From: Cyrtodaria siliqua
Lineage: Eukaryota > Mollusca > Bivalvia > Adapedonta > Hiatellidae
DNA: 64,000 nt
Direction: 5' to 3'
Assembly: GCA_037043455.1 (NCBI GenBank)
Contig: JAWPHD010000228.1
Span: 310,001-374,000 of the forward strand
The notes under the pieces are model-generated. The model was not told the DNA's origin. It did no database searches and saw only the letters and a list, made by a program, of their open reading frames with translations. The position numbers and the translations under genes were made by a program. This document shows positions 46,717 to 55,087 of the stretch, in pieces (position 1 is the stretch's first letter; every line of letters starts with the position of its first letter).

Positions 46717-47835
46717 TCAATTAAAATATTTAGAAAATAGTTGCTCGTGTTCCTTGGGTGATATTTTACCTATTTTTAATAATTCATCGATTATGCTAAT
46801 ACCTTTATTTATTATCTGCGGACTATTATTTCCTGATTCGATACTTCCACATACTAACTCTAGATCATCCGTCAAATCTTTGGGACTATTGTAATATTCA
46901 ACAACAACACAACCTCCTAAAATCTTTTTGAACTTTGAAGAACCTTGATGAATTGGTAAACCAGACAATTCTGTTAGTTTCTTAAAAACATTCTGAGACA
47001 GCTTTGAATAAGTTTTTCCATTGTTGTAACGCTTTGTTATCAAATCTATAAAATCATCGTCTACTTTCAAGTCTAGCACAACTGCTTCTCCTTGTTTGGC
47101 AATAAGTTTGTGATGACCAACAAGATTAGGTAAATCAATTTGTAACATTCCATAGCGACCATCTTTGTCGACCTTGTAGGAATTTCTTTTTTGTTGTAAT
47201 CCCGTGCCTGAAAATACTTCGCCATGCGTAAATACTTCGGTATGCGTAAGTATTGCTTCAATTCTTTTTCTATAATATTTTAAAGCTTTTGACTCGTTTG
47301 CCAAATTGCTTTGAACTCGTTTGTATTGATCTCTCGCGGTTGCATCCTGTTCTTTTTTAAAATGTTTAGTGACTGTAGCCCTGTCGCGACCATTTTGTTT
47401 GATAATATCACCAAGCTGTTCGAGCAGGTCTGAAAGTTCTTGGTCACTATCTCCGACTACACTCGATGGTAAGGGCAAGTCATGTAGATTTATCACTTCT
47501 GTATCGATTCCAACATCTAGATCAGCAGTAGTTGGTTCTTCATCGAATAACTGGGGTAATCCCTGGAATGTTTTTTGTTCTTGTACTTCCTCGCCTATTG
47601 CTGCTGGAAGAGCGACTAATTGCTGACTTATTTTCGGAAGAGAAGCTAACTGCTCAGTTAGCTGTTCTGACTGACTTTTTATTTCATTGGTTACAGGTTT
47701 AAATATTTCTTTGTACAAATCACGACTAGCTCCTTTTTCTAGTCTTTTTTGAGTAACTTTATTTTCGTATTCTTTAACAAGCTCACTCGCTTTTTGCTTT
47801 TTATCTGCTAATTCTTTCCATTTTAACAAAGACAT
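46717..47835 (-). CDS. Conserved Polinton protein of unknown function, 372 aa
   Basis: An intact frame behind TCTAACCTTATATTATAC. The N-terminal ~100 residues are a charged coiled coil (KWKELADKKQKASELVKEYE; LEKGASRDLYKEIFKPV). The middle is acidic and low-complexity. The C-terminal ~150 residues form a compact domain with YGMLQIDLPNLVGHHKLIA, FIDLITKRYNNGKTYSKLS and LSGLPIHQGSSKFKKILGG. I recall this type of protein from many invertebrate Polintons, but its role is not known to me. Confidence 0.75.
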   Translation of the reverse strand: MSLLKWKELADKKQKASELVKEYENKVTQKRLEKGASRDLYKEIFKPVTNEIKSQSEQLTEQLASLPKISQQLVALPAAIGEEVQEQKTFQGLPQLFDEEPTTADLDVGIDTEVINLHDLPLPSSVVGDSDQELSDLLEQLGDIIKQNGRDRATVTKHFKKEQDATARDQYKRVQSNLANESKALKYYRKRIEAILTHTEVFTHGEVFSGTGLQQKRNSYKVDKDGRYGMLQIDLPNLVGHHKLIAKQGEAVVLDLKVDDDFIDLITKRYNNGKTYSKLSQNVFKKLTELSGLPIHQGSSKFKKILGGCVVVEYYNSPKDLTDDLELVCGSIESGNNSPQIINKGISIIDELLKIGKISPKEHEQLFSKYFN

Positions 47836-47920
47836 GTATAATATAAGGTTAGATTAAAATAAGATAAATAAAGATAAGTTGATATGAGTTAAACCAAGTT
47901 AAGATAACTTAAATCGAGTA

Positions 47921-48262
47921 TTATGCAGTTTTTGTTTTCTGTTTAGCCGCACGTTTAACTGCTTTCTTTTTAGCCGCAGGTTTAACTGCTTTTAATTTTT
48001 TTCTTATGAGTTTAATATTTGCATGTGCTTTTTCAGACTCATTTTGTATTTTAACCAACTTCTTTTCCAGACGTGTTACCTCGTCGGGAGATTTAGATTT
48101 GCTTAACATTTTATTTATATGCTTCCTTTCTGCTTCTAATCCTATCAAATAAATAGTATTTGGTCGTTCTTCTGTTTTTGACAGACTTCCTGGATTTTTC
48201 GTTGTTGGTCTCCAGACAGCAGGATCTGCATCTTTTTGTTTTGTAGGTTCTGGGATATTCAT
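47921..48262 (-). CDS. Small basic protein, candidate DNA-condensing core protein
   Basis: An intact 113-codon frame. The N-terminal half is neutral (NIPEPTKQKDADPAVWRPTT), then a helical charged segment. The last ~25 residues are almost only Lys, Ala and Arg (KAVKPAAKKKAVKRAAKQKT), like histone H1 tails or viral core proteins. It probably binds DNA in the virion or nucleus. It is separated by 9 bp from the tiny gene upstream. Confidence 0.7.
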   Translation of the reverse strand: MNIPEPTKQKDADPAVWRPTTKNPGSLSKTEERPNTIYLIGLEAERKHINKMLSKSKSPDEVTRLEKKLVKIQNESEKAHANIKLIRKKLKAVKPAAKKKAVKRAAKQKTKTA

Positions 48263-48271
48263 CTTAACTTT

Positions 48272-48376
48272 TTATAATCCATAATATCTAACTTGATTAG
48301 CTTTGAGACATTCTGCTTCTGTTCCAAGTTGTTTACCACGAGGAATTTGTTTTATTCCACAATACACTTTAGACAT
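48272..48376 (-). CDS. Tiny YCG/RYYG protein, 34 aa
   Basis: An intact 34-codon frame from ATG at 48376: it begins SKVYCGIKQIPRGKQLGTEA and ends QVRYYGL. The YCG ... P(R/K)GK..G ... (Q)(V/I)RYYG signature matches a short motif I know from proteins of large eukaryotic DNA viruses and some Polintons. Function unknown. It starts only 47 bp from the divergent ATPase start and shares an AT-rich near-palindromic upstream region with it. Confidence 0.6.
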   Translation of the reverse strand: MSKVYCGIKQIPRGKQLGTEAECLKANQVRYYGL

Positions 48377-48423
48377 ATATAATAATACTTGGATAATATT
48401 AATATTATCTGACTATTATTATA
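48377..48423. promoter_or_regulatory. Divergent promoter region, near-palindromic
   Basis: 47 bp between two divergent ATGs. It is an imperfect inverted repeat centred on GATAATATTAATATTATC, with TATAATAATA and TATTATTATA next to each start. It marks the boundary between the leftward and rightward gene blocks. Confidence 0.55.
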
Positions 48424-49068
48424 ATGGAGATTCCAAACTATGATATGAAGACAGAAAACGGTAATTTTAAACAAATATGGAACTTTATGCCAGACTGTTG
48501 TTTTAGAATGTTAATTTGTGGTAATTCAGGATCTGGCAAAACGAACACATTAGTTCATATGTTGTTAAAGCCTTTAGTTTATTATGACAAGATTTACTTG
48601 TTTGCTAAAAACTTGGAGCAGTCGAAGTATCAGGTCTTGTCGCAAAAACTTGAAAAGATAGCAAAAAGGAATAAAATCCCAGTTGAAGATATATTAGAAT
48701 GTTCAAATGATGAAGTTATCCCTGTGGATACTTTAGAATCAGATAATCAGAAGATAGTTATTTTTGATGATTATGTTTGTGAACGTAATCAAAATGATAT
48801 TATTAATTATTTCATCCAGGGAAGACACAAAAATTAATGTGTAATTTATTTATCTCAATCTTATTACAAAACTCCCAAAGACATTCGTTTGAACTGTTCT
48901 CATTACATCTTCTTTGCAACTCCGGTTAATCGTGAGCTTGGTATGCTTTCCAAAGAACAAGATGTCAGCAAAGATCAGTATAAAAAAGCAACTGACAAGC
49001 AGTATGACTTTCTGTATCTGGACAAGCCTAGGAAGTTAGCGAAGCGTAACTTCAACGGTGAAATTTAA
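48424..49068 (+). pseudogene. ATP: FtsK/HerA-type packaging ATPase with one internal TAA
   Basis: A motor that would pump DNA into the capsid. From ATG at 48424 the frame carries Walker A CGNSGSGKTNT (about 32-42) and Walker B KIVIFDDYVCE (about 110-120). It meets TAA at 48836-48838 just after IQGRHKN, then continues in frame to 49068 with IYLSQSYYKTPKDIRLNCSH, a conserved sensor segment. The full length of ~214 codons fits Polinton ATPases. The stop cuts the ATPase core, so the product should be inactive unless it is read through. Confidence 0.9.
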
Positions 49069-49087
49069 TCTAATCATATTATATATA

Positions 49088-50578
49088 ATGGGACTTTTTA
49101 ATGATCTTGGTGAGGAAGTTACTACTGGCAGTGTCAATATAACAAATTTTGGTATTGTGCTGTCTGAGTATGTAAAACAAAAACATTTGGTTAATTATCT
49201 TAACAAAGGCAGAAACCAGGAAAATGTTTTGAGAAGTGAGCTTAATATGGATAATAATAAAATTATCAATGTTGGTAATCCAACAAAAGCAGATGATGCA
49301 GCAACAAAGCAATGTACTCAAAGAAGAGTTGCAAAAATCATACGTGATTATAATATTGATAAAATTCCAGACATGATAAAAACTCTGACAACAGGTGTTG
49401 AAGATAAACTAAGTCTGATACAAACAAAGTTACAAACAAACCGCGAGAAAATGCTTGAAATTCAAAATGGATTGAAAGATGAAATAAAACTTCTAGGTGA
49501 TGCTTTGAAAGAGTTAGAAAAGAAAGAAGATGTATTGGAAGAGAGTGAAAACTACAATAAATTAAGTGAACAAATAAGAGCTGGTGTTCAAAATATTAAT
49601 ACACGGATCGGAGAAATCAATAAACAAATGGTTGACAATAATGAACTAGAAACTGCTATTGCCGATGCTTCAAAACAAATGAGAACTGCTTTTACTACCG
49701 AAATAACTCAAATTAAAATATTAAATCAACAGATAAACACCAACGTTGCTGATATCAACAAAGAATTTGAAGACATCAAAAAGAAAATGGTTGACGGTAA
49801 GTCGCTGGAGACAGCTCTGAATAAACTGGTTGACACTGATAAACTTGAGACTGCTATTGATGATGTTTCAAAGCAATTGAAAGCCGCCCAGGAAAAAAGA
49901 AACACAGCTTTTGATGGTGAAATAGCCTCATTAAAACAGTTTAATCAAAAGTCTGGTAGTCGGCATACAGCACTTCGTGATATAATTTACGATTTAAGGG
50001 TGAAAGTAGAAAATGTTGGACAGATTCTACTGTTTGAATATACAATAGATGATGGTATAAGCGTCGTGCTAGATACTGATATAAGAAACTACGGCTACGT
50101 ATCATATCCAACACGAAAACCACTTGAAAGAACCAAACGTAGTGGTTTTCTCGGAGCGTTTGCTCTTGTAACCAATCCATTTGTAAAAACTGAAGAATAT
50201 GCTACAAAAGTAAACAGAGGCTTGACAATTGTAAAATCCGGACGTTATGTAATTGAAGCAGACCTTACATATACTGTTGCAAATACAGACATTGGTATAA
50301 AATGGTTTAGTTTGTTTAATATATCTTCAGGTACTGATCAAACACATACACAACCAGAAATAGAAAATGGTAAACGCATACTAAAAGGAACATTTGAAGT
50401 ATATCTTTCAAAATCTCATTTTTGGAATATCTTTCCAGATACAAAAGACAACACTACACAAGTTTTCAATTTTGAAAATCAAGTTTTAAACTGTACTACA
50501 AAGGTGATTAATTTTATCCATTCTATATTATATGGAACAAAAAATTGTATTATCATCAGAAAAAGCTTCAATAATTAA
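49088..50578 (+). CDS. Fibre-like trimeric coiled-coil protein
   Basis: A 496-codon intact frame. I place the start at 49088 (MGLFNDLGEEV), behind TCTAATCATATTATATATA, rather than the in-frame codon at 49058. The N-terminal region contains LNMDNNKIINVGNPTKADDA followed by ATK, the pattern that introduces the shaft of phage tail fibres. Residues about 100-310 are a long coiled coil with repeated blocks (ELETAIADASKQMRTAF, KLETAIDDVSKQLKAA). The last ~190 residues look beta-rich and may be a receptor-binding head. This is best read as a host-attachment fibre on the capsid vertex. Its end overlaps the next gene by 47 nt. Confidence 0.75.
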   Translation: MGLFNDLGEEVTTGSVNITNFGIVLSEYVKQKHLVNYLNKGRNQENVLRSELNMDNNKIINVGNPTKADDAATKQCTQRRVAKIIRDYNIDKIPDMIKTLTTGVEDKLSLIQTKLQTNREKMLEIQNGLKDEIKLLGDALKELEKKEDVLEESENYNKLSEQIRAGVQNINTRIGEINKQMVDNNELETAIADASKQMRTAFTTEITQIKILNQQINTNVADINKEFEDIKKKMVDGKSLETALNKLVDTDKLETAIDDVSKQLKAAQEKRNTAFDGEIASLKQFNQKSGSRHTALRDIIYDLRVKVENVGQILLFEYTIDDGISVVLDTDIRNYGYVSYPTRKPLERTKRSGFLGAFALVTNPFVKTEEYATKVNRGLTIVKSGRYVIEADLTYTVANTDIGIKWFSLFNISSGTDQTHTQPEIENGKRILKGTFEVYLSKSHFWNIFPDTKDNTTQVFNFENQVLNCTTKVINFIHSILYGTKNCIIIRKSFNN

Positions 50579-51292
50579 TAGCTCGAATACACCGAGTAAT
50601 TTTACAACTGTGTTTGACAGACCATTAATATTAGGTAGACACAAACAGTATGGTATTGGACTCGATAAGATTAATTCCATGACTTACTCATGGTATAATA
50701 TTAGTGAAGATTTTAATAATAAAGTGATAAGGTATCACAATGGAACAGATTGGAAAAGTATTATTTTTACAAATGGAAATTACAGTTATGCTATTATTGA
50801 TAATTACATCAAAGAAATATTGTCTGTAAACAATGATTTAACCGATGACTCACCTGTCCCGATAAGAATTGAGTTTGATTTATCAAGTTTCAAATGCTTG
50901 TGACCATCCATAATAATTTCATGCTTGATTTAAGAGAAACAAACTTTCATGTCTTGATCGGATTTGACAAAGATGCAGTCATCAGAGAAACTAAATTTGG
51001 AACTGTAACACCGAACATAACAAATTCTATCGATACATTGTATATCCACTGTGATTTGATAAGTAATTCTATTGTTGATGGATCATACGGGGATGTTATT
51101 TATAAAATAAGTACAGCTGATCTTACGAGATCATATCCTTTCAAAGATGAACCGATGAGAGTCGGGTTCTGTGAAGTAAACAAAACGATCATTAACAGTA
51201 TTAATATTTACATAACCGATTTCTCCGGTAAAATTATTAATCTTAATGGTGTCCACACATCATTTCGTTTTGTTTTGAAGGAATTAACATAA
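50532..51292 (+). pseudogene. Probable minor capsid (penton-type) protein, frameshifted
   Basis: Starts at ATG 50532 behind TCTATATTATATG. The first frame (SSNTPSNFTTVFDRPLILG near the N-terminus) stays open to 50903. A second frame, from about 50894 to 51292, holds the rest, including TRSYPFKDEPMRVGF and the C-terminal IYITDFSGKIINLNG. The shift is about one base near 50890-50900. Total length is about 252 residues, beta-rich, and it lies upstream of the major capsid gene. The assignment rests on length, predicted beta content, position and similarity to a family I recall from invertebrate Polintons. Confidence 0.6.
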
Positions 51293-51297
51293 GTTAT

Positions 51298-51726
51298 ATG
51301 GTATGTTTAAAAAAAGTTTATGACACTAGCACGGGAACATATACTCAAGTTGACCAATTAACTGGAGCTGGCATATTTGACATTCTTTCAAAAGTCGGAT
51401 CAAAGATATTCAGCGAGTCTGCGAAAACAGCAGGCAAGAAAGTATTAGAAACTGCTGGCAAGCAAATCATAGAAAGCGGTTCTAAAAAACTTGGAGATGA
51501 AGTAGGAAAAATGGCTGCTGATAAATTAGTTTCAGTTATTAAACCTAAACCAAAAGGTGAGATGATTTTAAAAGAACTTACAAAGGCTGCTACAAAAGAT
51601 GTAGCTAAAGTTGCGGCTGATAATATAATTGAAGAAGATGTAAATGCAAAAATTAACAGATTACTATCCGGAAGAGGAACCAAAAATATTAATGCAAGAA
51701 TTAATCGATTAATTAATAAAAAATAA
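51298..51726 (+). CDS. Small virion-type protein with amphipathic helices
   Basis: An intact 142-codon frame. After a short N-terminus comes a glycine-bounded segment GAGIFDILSKVGSKIFSESA, then Ala/Lys/Gly-rich repeats (AGKKVLETAGKQIIESGSKK). It ends in two near-copies of an INRL motif (NAKINRLLSGRGTKN and NARINRLINKK). Amphipathic helices plus a basic tail recall the small membrane-lytic or cementing virion proteins of adenovirus-like particles; this is an inference. It lies between the minor and major capsid genes, 5 bp after the former. Confidence 0.6.
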   Translation: MVCLKKVYDTSTGTYTQVDQLTGAGIFDILSKVGSKIFSESAKTAGKKVLETAGKQIIESGSKKLGDEVGKMAADKLVSVIKPKPKGEMILKELTKAATKDVAKVAADNIIEEDVNAKINRLLSGRGTKNINARINRLINKK

Positions 51727-51747
51727 TCTAATTACTAGTATATATAG

Positions 51748-53010
51748 ATGTTTCGAAGTGATCAATATAATAATAGATATGAACATGTACCTATTCAGTT
51801 AGATACCCCCATAACACGACCAGGAAATGCTACCAGGCAAATGAAAAGTGGCTACCAATTTACACTAAATGACAGAAGTTCTTACTTTGATTGGTACAAT
51901 GCATATTTTGAAATCAGTTTTCGAGTAAACAAACTTGCTGATGGAGCTAATTTCGCAGATGCTGACAGAATTGCTTTAATTAATGATGCAGCTTCACTGA
52001 TTGATCAAATGCAAGTAAAGCAAAATGGGAAAACAGTTTACGATGGAAATAATCTTCACAGATTTGTTAATATCAAAAGCTTGCTTGAAATTTCTGACGA
52101 TTATGCAAAAACAACCGGAACAAATGAATACTTTTATTTAGATGATACGACTGCTGCAGAATCTCGGAAGGGTGAAGATACCTATAATCAAGGTTTTGCT
52201 ATTCGCCATGCTTTAATCATAACTAATCAAAAAGTTGACTCTATAATCCCATTAAATAAATATTCCTTCTTTGGAGGTTGGAAACAAACATGCTTCCTCC
52301 TAGTCAGATTCAAATCAGCTTGCAACTGACAGATGATAATGTGTTAATTTTCAAATCAAGTGGTGATGATGGCCGAGTAGTTATTAATAAATTAGTTTTG
52401 TGGATACCTAGAATGATATTTAACTCAGATGGTTTAAGTTATGTAATGACAAATCATATGACATCAACAAGATGGACTTACCTCCGTGAAATGATACAAG
52501 TACTCAACTAACAGAATCTGTATTTAGAATAACGGCTGGAGTCAAAAGCCCCAAACACGTTTTTGTGTATTTGCAAAGGTTTGACAAGAGTTCTTCTCAA
52601 ACACAAAATCCTCACCTTTTGGATACGTTTAAGGTAAATAATGCTGATGCTAATTGCTATTTACAATCAGCTAGATTGGAAGTTGGAAATGGAGTTTATT
52701 ATCCAGAAACTGAATACAGTTATGATAATATCATAAGAATATTCAGAGATGTTATTAATTATTCTTACAAGCAAAATGATAAAAACACCGGAACTTTACT
52801 CAATGTAGGTAATTTTAAAAAAATCTCTTCGGAATGATATATTTCGATTTGAGTTACAAGGGAAATGAAGTCAGTGTTGATCCAAAACAACTAAATTTGA
52901 GATATAAACTAAACAACGTTCCTACCGCTAGATATAAAGTTTATGCTCTGGTTCTCTATGAAGTAGATGTTGTTATTGATACTGTTGGAAATGAACTAGT
53001 TATTGTTTAA
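51748..53010 (+). pseudogene. MCP: Double-jelly-roll major capsid protein, three frameshifts
   Basis: The main shell protein of Polinton particles. It starts at 51748 behind TCTAATTACTAGTATATATAG. Four frame segments follow one another: 51748 to about 52275 (YQFTLNDRSSYFDWYNAYFE, IDQMQVKQNGKTVYDGNNLH), about 52278-52500 (LPPSQIQISLQLTDDNVLIF), about 52503-52830 (FRITAGVKSPKHVFVYLQRF) and about 52833-53010 (IYFDLSYKGNEV; ARYKVYALVLYEVDVV). The last shift lies in an A7 run. Total is about 420 residues, as in the F54H12.2-like capsid proteins of invertebrate Polintons. The order and ends are complete, so only small indels have broken it. Confidence 0.88.
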
Positions 53011-53027
53011 TCTAACTTATAATATAT

Positions 53028-53906
53028 ATGACTTACGTAAATTATTCAGTAAATTTAACAGATGGACAAAAACAAAGTTTGGCAAAAGCATATGAAAACA
53101 AAAGTGAATTAACACTCAGGTTAAAAAATAACCAACTAACTGGGAATTTTCCTTTGCTGCTAACAGCTACCCAGATTAACAATATTAACAAAGCTAAATC
53201 TGATGGACGGGGATTAGACATAAATATATCAAAATCGCAAATGAGATCTCAGTCCAAGAATGGAGGCTTTTTAGGTGCATTAGCTGGTTTGTTAACTAAA
53301 ACAATATTACCAACAGTTGCTAAATTTGCTCCAAAGATATTAGGACCTCTAGCAACAGGGGCACTTAGTGGTCTGGCAAGTACTGGTATTAGTAAAATAT
53401 TTGGAAATAGAATGGTAACTGTTCCTGCTGATAAAAAACAAACACTCCTAAAATCAAATAAATTAACAGCTGCACAAAAAAACAAAATAGCAAAGTCAAG
53501 AGGTTCCTGTACTATTAAACTAACAAACAAACAATTGCAAGACGTACTGGCATGTGCTTCTAGTAATAAAACGACAACTGTTCCCAGTGATAAAAAACAG
53601 CAAGAGGTAACAGCAACTGTCCCTAGTGATAAAAAACAAACACTTCTAAAATCAAAAAAATTAACAGCTGCGCAAAGAAAGAAGATAGCAAAGTCAAAAG
53701 GTCACTGTCCTGTTAAACTAACTAAAAAACAACAGCAGGACGGAGGATTTCTTGGAATGCTTGCATCACTAGGAATTCCATTGATTGGATCTCTTATTAG
53801 TGGTTTAACTGGAAAAGGTTTGCAAGTAGATAGAAGAGGACAAGGTTTACAAGTGGACTCACAAATCAGGCCATATAGAAGTATCCCATTTATAAAAAAA
53901 AATTAA
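53028..53906 (+). CDS. Conserved Polinton protein with Gly/hydrophobic segments and a duplicated module
   Basis: An intact 292-codon frame behind TCTAACTTATAATATAT. The N-terminal ~75 residues are a conserved domain (VNYSVNLTDGQKQSLAKAYE; LRLKNNQLTGNFPLLLTATQ). Then comes GGFLGALAGLLTKTILP and a Gly/Ala/Leu-rich stretch with LGPLATGALSGLASTGISK. A ~40-residue basic module occurs twice (about 130-165 and 198-235; QTLLKSNKLTAAQKNKIAKS and QTLLKSKKLTAAQRKKIAKS), followed by a second GGFLGMLASLGIPLIGSLIS segment. A virion-associated, membrane-active role is plausible; I do not know a proven function. Confidence 0.7.
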   Translation: MTYVNYSVNLTDGQKQSLAKAYENKSELTLRLKNNQLTGNFPLLLTATQINNINKAKSDGRGLDINISKSQMRSQSKNGGFLGALAGLLTKTILPTVAKFAPKILGPLATGALSGLASTGISKIFGNRMVTVPADKKQTLLKSNKLTAAQKNKIAKSRGSCTIKLTNKQLQDVLACASSNKTTTVPSDKKQQEVTATVPSDKKQTLLKSKKLTAAQRKKIAKSKGHCPVKLTKKQQQDGGFLGMLASLGIPLIGSLISGLTGKGLQVDRRGQGLQVDSQIRPYRSIPFIKKN

Positions 53907-53941
53907 AATTTAAAAATTAACCTATCTCTAACTTAGATATA

Positions 53942-54340
53942 ATAAAATGGGTTAAGCAGCTAGGCATACAGAACTTCAGGGGAGTGTTTAGCAAGAACAA
54001 ATTACCAACAAAACAAAATAAACAAGAATGTGGTATTATTAATCTTGATGATTATATTGGACCTGGTACACACTGGACTTGTTATTATGATAATTATTAC
54101 TTCGATCCGTTTGGCTTGAGCCCACCAAAAGAAGTTTTAGCGTACATACCTGATATAAAATACAACACCATTCAATACCAAGATAAAACAAGTGTTCTGT
54201 GTGGATATTTCTGTTTGTACTTTGTCAAAAAGTTACAAGAAGGAAACAGTGTGTACAATATTCTTTATACAATGCTAAAACCTTACAAGCCGATAGAAAA
54301 TGAAAACATCATAACATCATATTTTGTAAATGAAGTTTAA
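53942..54340 (+). CDS. PRO: Adenain-like cysteine protease (start codon lost)
   Basis: Maturation protease of the C5/Ulp1 type that would trim capsid proteins. The conserved frame begins near 53942, where ATA stands at the expected start, after TCTAACTTAGATATA; no in-frame ATG precedes it. Numbering from there, the catalytic set is visible: His about 44 in GPGTHWTCYY, Asp about 55 in YFDPFG, Gln about 80 in QYQDKTS and Cys about 87 in VLCGYFCLYF. KWVKQLGIQNFRGVFSKNKL at the N-terminus is typical. Length of about 132 residues is near the usual size. Translation would need an alternative start such as GTG 53984. Confidence 0.87.
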   Translation: MKWVKQLGIQNFRGVFSKNKLPTKQNKQECGIINLDDYIGPGTHWTCYYDNYYFDPFGLSPPKEVLAYIPDIKYNTIQYQDKTSVLCGYFCLYFVKKLQEGNSVYNILYTMLKPYKPIENENIITSYFVNEV

Positions 54341-54356
54341 TCTAATCATATTATAT

Positions 54357-54818
54357 ATGAGTTAATGCATAAAAGAAAAAAAGGTTACTGAAAATATTGA
54401 TCCTAAGTATGTTTTAGCAAAAAATGGTAGAAAAATGTTAAGAGCAACTTGTGCATCTTGTGGTATTACTAAAACAAAGTTTGTTAAAAACACAGAAGGT
54501 GGAAATATTGATATTCATAAAGCTTTGCTCCCTTTGCTGCCCAAAAAAGGGCTAACACTTCCTGGTTATAAATATTGCGGTCCTGGTAATCCACTTGATA
54601 GCGGAGATCCGGTAAATGAATTGGATGCTGTTTGTAAAGATCATGATTATTGTTATGATGAAAATCCTAGTAATAAATCAATGTGTGATAAAAACATGTT
54701 GACCGGTTTAAAAAAAAGTAAATCTAAAACTGTTGGAGAAAAGATCGCTAAGAATTTGTTAGTCAAGCCTGTGATTAGTGCAAAATATAAACTAGGACTT
54801 GGAAACCAAAACAACTAG
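54357..54818 (+). CDS. Phospholipase A2-domain protein (stop at codon 3)
   Basis: A secretory/parvovirus-type PLA2 that cuts membrane phospholipids, expected to help a particle leave an endosome. ATG at 54357 lies behind TCTAATCATATTATAT but is followed two codons later by TAA. The same frame then runs open to 54818, with an internal ATG at 54435. After a Cys-containing N-terminal segment ([14 protein letters not shown]), the core shows the calcium loop [11 protein letters not shown], then [19 protein letters not shown] with the His-Asp catalytic pair, and a basic tail. The catalytic core itself is intact. Confidence 0.85.
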
Positions 54819-54819
54819 A

Positions 54820-55063
54820 AAAGGCGTTGAAATGGACTGACAAGTTAGCAGATGAACTTCATAAACCCATACGAAGAAAGTTCACTCAACGCCGTGTGAT
54901 TGTTAATGAAATTGATAAAATATGGTCTGCCGATTTGGTTGATATCCAATCGTTTTCAAAGTATAATAAAGGTACTAAATACTTGCTTACTGTTATTGAT
55001 TTATTTAGTAAATTTGCTTGGGTTGTACCCGTTCCAAATAAAACAGAGCTAAAACAAATGTAA
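54820..55063 (+). pseudogene. INT: Retroviral-type integrase, truncated by insertion
   Basis: Polinton integrase of the rve/DDE family. Only the N-terminal part remains: DELHKPIRRKFTQRRV, then IWSADLVDIQSFSKYNKGTK with the first catalytic Asp and LLTVIDLFSKFAWVVPVPN with the second. Homology stops after NKT, where a palindrome and foreign repeats begin. The catalytic Glu and any chromodomain are missing and not found before 58750. The frame overlaps or abuts the end of the PLA2 gene and has no clear ATG. Confidence 0.88.
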
Positions 55064-55087
55064 AAATACATTTGTTTTAGCTCTGTT
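55042..55087. repeat. Perfect 21-bp palindrome at the integrase breakpoint
   Basis: Arms 55042-55062 and 55067-55087 are perfect complements (ends AACAGAGCTAAAAC...) around an AAAA loop. The CTAA in each arm matches the 3' end of the Helitron-like family, so the palindrome probably formed during or after that insertion. Confidence 0.85.
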
